Positions 39,708 to 44,376 of a DNA stretch of 44,376 bases are shown piece by piece. The position numbers and the translations under genes are program-made. Position 1 is the stretch's first letter. Every line of letters begins with the position of its first letter. This stretch comes from JAWPMV01 sp038527215. GTDB taxonomy: Bacteria; Bacteroidota; Bacteroidia; J057. The DNA lies in contig JBCBGC010000061.1 of assembly GCA_038527215.1 (NCBI GenBank), positions 1 to 44,376 of the forward strand. Reading direction: 5' to 3'. The notes beneath the pieces are model-generated. The model ran no database searches. It was given only the letters and a program-made list of their open reading frames with translations, and was not told the origin of the DNA.

Positions 39708-40082
39708 ATGCGTATACCCCAATTTATTCTCTTTTCCAGTCTCATCCTGATCAGCCTCTTATTAATAGCCTGGCTGGTTCAGCAGTATTGGCTAACCCAA
39801 ACCAGCTTTACTGCTATGGGCATCGCTGTAGGGGTGAGCTTTTTTACCGGACTGATGGCCTACATGCTGGTGTACTTCGGACTGGAAGCTGGCACCCGGG
39901 TCTTCATGGCCAGACTGGTTCTGGGCATGGTCATCAAGATGTTGATCGGGGTGGTGATTGTCCTGGTTGTGGTGATTGAATTTAAGCCTGTAGTAAAAGA
40001 GTACGTAGGCGCTTACTTCATTGCATATTTTGCTTTCACTGCGTTTGAAGTTTATGGTTTAATGCGTAAATTGCGCGCCTAA
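39708..40082 (+). CDS. AtpI-like four-helix membrane protein
   Basis: This 124-residue protein has four hydrophobic helices at about 6-24, 36-58, 68-88 and 97-117. The segment ARLVLGMVIKMLIGVVIVLVVV resembles the third helix of AtpI, the c-ring assembly chaperone of F-type ATP synthase. It lies between atpZ and atpB, in the usual AtpI position, with 27 bases to the atpB start. Sequence similarity is weak, so the AtpI role is inferred from size, topology and place. Confidence 0.6.
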   Translation: MRIPQFILFSSLILISLLLIAWLVQQYWLTQTSFTAMGIAVGVSFFTGLMAYMLVYFGLEAGTRVFMARLVLGMVIKMLIGVVIVLVVVIEFKPVVKEYVGAYFIAYFAFTAFEVYGLMRKLRA

Positions 40083-40109
40083 TCTAGAGCCCCATATACA
40101 AGAAATCGA

Positions 40110-41222
40110 ATGATTCTTCGCAAGTTATTCATTTTCAATATCTTACTAGTTGCTTTTGTAGGGTCGGTTTTCGCAGATGACGAGGGAGAAAAAAAGGAGT
40201 TCAACGCCGCTGAGACCATCCTGCACCACGTACAAAACACACACGATTGGCACCTTACGGATTACTACGGTACCGACGAATCCGGTAAGAAGGTAAAGAA
40301 ATCCGTCGCCATTCATTTTCCCTGGTTTTTTTACAGCAGTAAAACCGGTTTCGAATTCTTCGGTAGTACCCATGCTATGCATGAGGATGGAAGATTCGTT
40401 GCCTATCACGAGCACCCCAAGGCGCTGGCTGCTGGCATGAGTATTCCGGAAGACTATCATGGTCATGGAGACTTGCCAGAGGAAACCTTCGAAGCAGACC
40501 ATTTTATCCTGGATCTCAGCCCCTCCAAAGCGGTGGTGCACATGATTCTGGTGGGGATCGCGCTAATGCTGATCTTTATCCCGATAGCGCGTGCTTATAA
40601 GAAGAATGAAGGCAAAGCGCCCAAGGGCATGCAGTCTTTCTTCGAGCCGCTCATCATGTTTGTCCGGGATGACATTGTAAAAACGTATTTACCTGAAAAA
40701 GCCGTCAATAAATACCTGCCGTATTTGCTGACGCTTTTCTTTTTTATATGGTTCTCCAACCTCTTTGGCCTGATGCCACTGAGCTCTAACATCATGGGTA
40801 ACATTGCCGTTACCGGAGCCCTGGCCATCATGACTTTCATCATTGTACAGGTCAACGGAACCAAGGATTACTGGACGCATATTTTTGCCATGCCAGGAGT
40901 ACCTAAAGGCATGTTGTTTTTGCTGACACCCATCGAGATTATCAGTTTGTTCGTCAAGCCGATCGCCTTGATGATTCGACTGTTTGCCAACATCTCTGCC
41001 GGGCACTTTATGATCCTCTCTCTGATCTGTTTGATCTTCATCCTGGGTAAAGGAGGAGAAAGCGTTGGAGGAGCTTTGGGAATCATGCCGATTTCAATTG
41101 CCTTTACCATTGCCATTTTCTGTCTGGAAATGGTGGTAGCAATTATTCAGGCATACATTTTCACCCTGTTGACTTCGGTCTTTCTGGGCGAAGCGATGGA
41201 ATCACATGATGACCATCATTAA
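40110..41222 (+). CDS. atpB: F-type ATP synthase subunit a
   Basis: This 370-residue membrane subunit forms the proton half-channels against the c-ring. A cleavable-looking signal (1-22, ending VFADD) and a charged, His-rich extracytoplasmic extension (about 23-140) precede the normal core, as is common in Bacteroidota. The core begins near 145 with VVHMILVGIALMLIFIPIA. The essential arginine is in ALMIRLFANISAGHFMI, and the last helices include AIFCLEMVVAIIQAYIF. It lies 33 bases before atpE. Confidence 0.95.
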   Translation: MILRKLFIFNILLVAFVGSVFADDEGEKKEFNAAETILHHVQNTHDWHLTDYYGTDESGKKVKKSVAIHFPWFFYSSKTGFEFFGSTHAMHEDGRFVAYHEHPKALAAGMSIPEDYHGHGDLPEETFEADHFILDLSPSKAVVHMILVGIALMLIFIPIARAYKKNEGKAPKGMQSFFEPLIMFVRDDIVKTYLPEKAVNKYLPYLLTLFFFIWFSNLFGLMPLSSNIMGNIAVTGALAIMTFIIVQVNGTKDYWTHIFAMPGVPKGMLFLLTPIEIISLFVKPIALMIRLFANISAGHFMILSLICLIFILGKGGESVGGALGIMPISIAFTIAIFCLEMVVAIIQAYIFTLLTSVFLGEAMESHDDHH

Positions 41223-41255
41223 GAGACTATTTTTCACACTTAATTTTCAATAACT

Positions 41256-41489
41256 ATGGAAGGTGTAGATGGTAACATTGGCGTGATCGGTGCTGGTATC
41301 GGTGCAGGACTTGCTGCAATCGGTGCTGGTATGGGTATTGGACGTCTGACTGCTTCTGCAGTTGAGTCTATTGCACGTCAGCCAGAAGCTACTGGAGACA
41401 TTCGCGGCGCGATGATCCTGATGGCTGCCTTTATCGAGGGGGTTGCCCTTTTCGGTGAGGTAGTTTGTCTGCTCGCCGTATTCGTCTAA
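41256..41489 (+). CDS. atpE: F-type ATP synthase subunit c
   Basis: This 77-residue two-helix protein forms the proton-carrying rotor ring. Helix 1 has the Gly-rich GAGIGAGLAAIGAGMGIG (12-29), the polar loop RQPE is at 41-44, and helix 2 carries the ion-binding Glu61 in AAFIEGVALFGE. Helix 1 has Ile28 in GMGIG where sodium-type rings have Gln (GIGQG), so proton use is expected. It is followed at once by a hairpin before atpF. Confidence 0.96.
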   Translation: MEGVDGNIGVIGAGIGAGLAAIGAGMGIGRLTASAVESIARQPEATGDIRGAMILMAAFIEGVALFGEVVCLLAVFV

Positions 41490-41496
41490 TGAAAAA

Positions 41497-41528
41497 AGCC
41501 GGGGGAATGCCCCGGCTGCTTTCTTTTC
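41497..41528 (+). terminator. Hairpin after atpE, likely attenuator or processing stem
   Basis: AGCCGGGG (41497-41504) pairs perfectly with CCCCGGCT (41510-41517) around GAATG. A broken T-rich tail (GCTTTCTTTT) follows. It starts 8 bases after the atpE stop inside the operon. A leaky terminator or stabilising 3' end would raise subunit c relative to downstream subunits. Confidence 0.65.
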
Positions 41529-41565
41529 CTGATTTTCTCTTAGACCACACAGAAAAACTATACAT

Positions 41566-42063
41566 ATGCCAGCGTTTATTGCCCCAGATCCGGGCTTATT
41601 TCTTTGGACTGTTCTTCTCTTCCTGGTATTCTTTTTCATCCTGGCGCGTTTTGCCTGGAAACCTATCGTGAATGCCCTTCACGATCGCGAAAAGAGTATC
41701 GAAGATTCCTTGCAGCAGGCTGTCTTAGCTAAAGAAGAAATGGCTAAGCTCAAGTCTGAAAATGAAGCCCTCTTAAAAGAGGCCCAAAAGGAGCGGGAAA
41801 AAATCCTTAAGGATGCCAACCGCATGAAAGACCAGATCATTTCAGATGCCAAGAAAGCCGCTCAGGAAGAAGGAGCCAAAGAAAGAGAAAAAGCTAAGCA
41901 GCAGATCGATGCCGAGAAAAATGCTGCCTTGGCTGAAATTAAAAATACTGCTGCTACCCTGGCAGTAGAAGTTGCAGAACGTATCCTGCGTAAGGAATTT
42001 GACGACAAAGGCCAGCAGGAAAACTTCGCTCAGCAACTCATCACTGAGCTTAATCAAAACTAA
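41566..42063 (+). CDS. atpF: F-type ATP synthase subunit b
   Basis: This 165-residue peripheral stalk subunit has one membrane helix (about 10-29, GLFLWTVLLFLVFFFILARF) followed by WKPIVNALHDREKSIEDSL. A long charged coiled coil to about 150 includes KSENEALLKEAQKEREKIL and ends near AVEVAERILRKEFDD. Length and motif positions are normal. It follows atpE after a 76-base gap holding the hairpin, and precedes atpH by 34 bases. Confidence 0.96.
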   Translation: MPAFIAPDPGLFLWTVLLFLVFFFILARFAWKPIVNALHDREKSIEDSLQQAVLAKEEMAKLKSENEALLKEAQKEREKILKDANRMKDQIISDAKKAAQEEGAKEREKAKQQIDAEKNAALAEIKNTAATLAVEVAERILRKEFDDKGQQENFAQQLITELNQN

Positions 42064-42097
42064 GCCTGATCTTCAGGACCATTCATAGAAAAAACTC

Positions 42098-42640
42098 ATG
42101 GTAGAAGATCGCATAGGTTACCGATACGCCAAATCCCTCTTTAGCCTCGCTGAAGAGAAAAATATGCTCGATGCCTCTCAGGAGGATATGACGGTACTGA
42201 CTGAGACCTTTAAAGGAAGCAGCGACCTGGTTCGTCTGTTGGAAAGTCCTCTGGTTAGTGGCTCCAAAAAGCAAGCCGTGCTGGATGCCGTATTCGGTGG
42301 AAAATATAAATCTGAGCTGACCGAAGCATTGGTAAAAATGATCGTCAGCAAAGGACGGGAACAATTCCTGCCCCTGGTAGCCAAAGGATTCGTCGAACTC
42401 TATGATGCCAAGAAAGGCATCGAGCGCGGCCTCCTCACTACCGCCACTCCGCTTTCTAAGAAGCAACTGGAGGCTATCCAGCAAGGATTGGAAGAAAAGA
42501 GTGGGAAAAAATATGATCTCGAAGTAGCCGTTGATCCAGACCTAATCGGGGGATTCACCCTGAAATTAGGGCATACATTATTTGACGGTAGCATCGCTTC
42601 TTCCCTGAGAAAGGTGAAGAGAGCCTTTCAGAAGAATTAG
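42098..42640 (+). CDS. atpH: F-type ATP synthase subunit delta
   Basis: This 180-residue subunit joins the peripheral stalk to the F1 head. The N-terminal helical domain begins RIGYRYAKSLFSLAEEKNML. The C-terminal part has the family signature VAVDPDLIGGFTLKLGHTLFDGSIASSLRK. Size is normal. It lies between atpF and atpA, with 43 bases to the atpA start. Confidence 0.95.
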   Translation: MVEDRIGYRYAKSLFSLAEEKNMLDASQEDMTVLTETFKGSSDLVRLLESPLVSGSKKQAVLDAVFGGKYKSELTEALVKMIVSKGREQFLPLVAKGFVELYDAKKGIERGLLTTATPLSKKQLEAIQQGLEEKSGKKYDLEVAVDPDLIGGFTLKLGHTLFDGSIASSLRKVKRAFQKN

Positions 42641-42683
42641 CATTTGCATAGCATACATCATTAACATCTCGAATACTTAACAT

Positions 42684-44261
42684 ATGGCAGCGGTTAGACC
42701 AGATGAAGTTTCTGCAATCTTAAGAGAGCAGCTATCCAACTTCAAAACAGCCACCCAACTAGAAGAAACCGGCACCGTGCTGCAAATTGGTGACGGTATT
42801 GCTCGTATCTACGGCTTGACAAAAGTACAGGCCGGTGAATTGATCGAATTTGAAACCGGTCTCAAAGGCATGGTGCTGAACCTCGAGGAAGACAACATCG
42901 GGGCCGTACTCTTCGGTGATTCTGAAGGAATCAAAGAAGGCGACAGTGTCAAGCGTACCGGACAGATCGCTTCTTTGCCCGTAGGTGAAGGCCTCCTTGG
43001 CCGGGTTGTAAACCCCCTCGGTGAGCCCATCGATGGGAAAGGACCTATCACCGGCGAACTGTACGATTCTCCTTACGAAAGAAAAGCCCCAGGGGTAATC
43101 TTCCGTGAGCCGGTAACTGAGCCGCTTCAGACGGGTATCAAGGCGATTGACTCTATGATTCCGATTGGTCGTGGACAGCGAGAGCTGATCATTGGCGACC
43201 GTCAGACGGGTAAAACTGCCATTGCGATTGATACCATTATCAATCAGAAAGAATTTTATGACCGTGGCGAAGCGGTGTACTGCATCTACGTAGCTTGTGG
43301 TCAGAAGGCCTCAACTGTAGCTCAGGTGGTAAAAGCCCTGGAAGATGCAGGTGCCATGCCTTACACCGTGGTTGTAGCGGCTCCGGCTTCTACTCCCGCT
43401 CCGCTACAGTTCTTCGCGCCTTTCGCAGGAGCAGCCATTGGTGAGTTTTTCCGCGATACCGGAAGACCTGCCCTGGCCATCTATGATGACTTGTCTAAGC
43501 AGGCGGTAGCTTACCGTGAGGTATCGCTGCTGCTCCGTCGTCCTCCTGGTCGTGAGGCTTACCCTGGAGACGTATTCTACCTTCACTCCCGTCTGTTGGA
43601 AAGAGCGGCGAAAGTAATCGGTAACGATGACCTGGCCTCTCAGATGAACGACCTGCCCGAGGCTTTCAAGGATAAAGTAAAAGGAGGAGGGTCTCTGACC
43701 GCTCTGCCGATCATTGAAACCCAGGAAGGGGACGTTTCTGCTTATATCCCGACCAACGTAATTTCTATTACTGATGGTCAGATCTTCCTCGAGTCTAACC
43801 TCTTTAACTCTGGTATCCGTCCTGCGGTAAACGTAGGTATCTCAGTATCACGGGTAGGTGGATCGGCTCAGATCAAACCGATGAAGAAAGTTGCGGGTAC
43901 CTTGAAGCTGGACCTGGCTCAGTATCGTGAATTGGAAGCCTTCGCCCGTTTCGGCTCTGACCTGGATGCAGCTACGCAGCGTCAGCTGGAGCGTGGTAAG
44001 CGTTCTGTGCAGCTGCTGATTCAAAAGCAGTACAGCCCGGTAAGCGTAGAAGAGCAGGTTGCTTCTATCTTCGCGATCTCCAAAGGCTATGCTGATGACG
44101 TACCCGTAGAAAAAATCGACGTCTACGAGGAGCAGCTGATTCAGGAACTCCGCATGAACCACGCTGACACCCTCGAAGCAATCCAGAAGAAAACCTGGAA
44201 TGACGATGTACAAAAGGTATTGGCTGACGTAGCGGCCAAAATCGCTAAAGCAATGTCTTAA
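42684..44261 (+). CDS. atpA: F-type ATP synthase subunit alpha
   Basis: This 525-residue F1 subunit with non-catalytic nucleotide sites has a beta-barrel domain at about 25-95. The Walker A motif GDRQTGKTA lies near 171-179, and the segment ALAIYDDLSKQAVAYREVSLLLRRPPGREAYPGDVF includes the Walker B region. The arginine finger is in SVSRVGGSAQ, near 375-384. The C-terminal helical domain is complete. The stop shares one base with the atpG start (TAATG), indicating translational coupling. Many CGT arginine codons suggest high expression. Confidence 0.98.
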   Translation: MAAVRPDEVSAILREQLSNFKTATQLEETGTVLQIGDGIARIYGLTKVQAGELIEFETGLKGMVLNLEEDNIGAVLFGDSEGIKEGDSVKRTGQIASLPVGEGLLGRVVNPLGEPIDGKGPITGELYDSPYERKAPGVIFREPVTEPLQTGIKAIDSMIPIGRGQRELIIGDRQTGKTAIAIDTIINQKEFYDRGEAVYCIYVACGQKASTVAQVVKALEDAGAMPYTVVVAAPASTPAPLQFFAPFAGAAIGEFFRDTGRPALAIYDDLSKQAVAYREVSLLLRRPPGREAYPGDVFYLHSRLLERAAKVIGNDDLASQMNDLPEAFKDKVKGGGSLTALPIIETQEGDVSAYIPTNVISITDGQIFLESNLFNSGIRPAVNVGISVSRVGGSAQIKPMKKVAGTLKLDLAQYRELEAFARFGSDLDAATQRQLERGKRSVQLLIQKQYSPVSVEEQVASIFAISKGYADDVPVEKIDVYEEQLIQELRMNHADTLEAIQKKTWNDDVQKVLADVAAKIAKAMS

Positions 44262-44376
44262 TGGCCAATCTTAAAGAAATACGGCTCCGCATCAAGTCCG
44301 TTAAGAGTACGCAGCAGGTGACCAAAGCCATGAAAATGGTAGCGGCTGCAAAACTGCGTCGTGCTCAGGACCGGAT
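44261..44376 (+). CDS. atpG: F-type ATP synthase subunit gamma, 3' truncated by window edge
   Basis: Only the first 38 residues are seen: MANLKEIRLRIKSVKSTQQV, followed by TKAMKMVAAAKLRRAQDR. This is the conserved N-terminal helix of the central rotor shaft. It begins at the last base of the atpA stop. The beta and epsilon genes (atpD, atpC) are not in the window; in many Bacteroidota they are encoded elsewhere. Confidence 0.96.
   Translation, partial: MANLKEIRLRIKSVKSTQQVTKAMKMVAAAKLRRAQDR

Overview
The window is a chromosomal stretch from a Bacteroidota bacterium, most likely a gliding or filamentous member of the Saprospiria/Lewinella-Haliscomenobacter type (the lineage is inference). Three things point there. 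A complete type IX secretion (T9SS)/gliding motor locus, porP-gldK-gldL-gldM-gldN, is present with a second gldM and a PorW/SprE lipoprotein. A small secreted protein has a gliding-associated C-terminal domain, and a putative Bacteroidota porin is present. Several promoters match the Bacteroidota -7 box TAnnTTTG, and few genes have an obvious Shine-Dalgarno site.

Layout. 1-1.7 kb: 3' part of htpG, ending at a strong terminator. 1.8-6.3 kb (minus): a tiny T9SS C-terminal-domain protein, then a LytTR response regulator and a very large propeller sensor kinase whose genes lie 4 bases apart. 6.4-9.6 kb (plus): a DprE1-like FAD oxidase and a CocE/NonD hydrolase. 9.6-13.3 kb (minus): an OmpA lipoprotein, an MMPL/RND transporter and a biotin carrier protein. 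13.5-17.7 kb (plus): M42 peptidase, purine nucleoside phosphorylase and a putative porin, meeting rsmE (minus) end to end. 18.5-21.7 kb (plus): a DUF4271 membrane protein, a HemC-like protein without the cofactor cysteine, and HemD. 21.9-27.8 kb (plus): porP, gldK, gldL, gldM, gldN and a perfect 12-bp-stem terminator. 27.9-28.7 kb: a gene-free array of 118-bp and 60-bp repeats followed by a three-way-junction palindrome. 28.7-30.4 kb: a second full-length gldM with its own terminator. 30.4-30.7 kb: another cluster of hairpins. 30.7-34.9 kb (minus): a class A penicillin-binding protein coupled to uvrC. 35.1-37.8 kb (minus): porW/sprE. 37.9-44.4 kb (plus): an M23 peptidase, a bactofilin, atpZ, an AtpI-like protein, then atpB-E-F-H-A and the start of atpG.

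How it fits together. The central theme is the cell envelope and proton-driven motility/secretion. GldL-GldM form the inner-membrane motor that uses proton motive force, GldK-GldN the periplasmic ring, PorP an outer-membrane component, and PorW/SprE a periplasmic link. The ATP synthase genes, peptidoglycan enzymes and bactofilin lie alongside. The most unusual items are the second GldM bracketed by palindrome-rich DNA, a 65-residue acidic insert in GldN, the HemC-like protein with Glu where the essential Cys should be, and a class A PBP with a W-x-P-x repeat tail. No rRNA, tRNA, CRISPR, transposase, phage or plasmid genes were seen.
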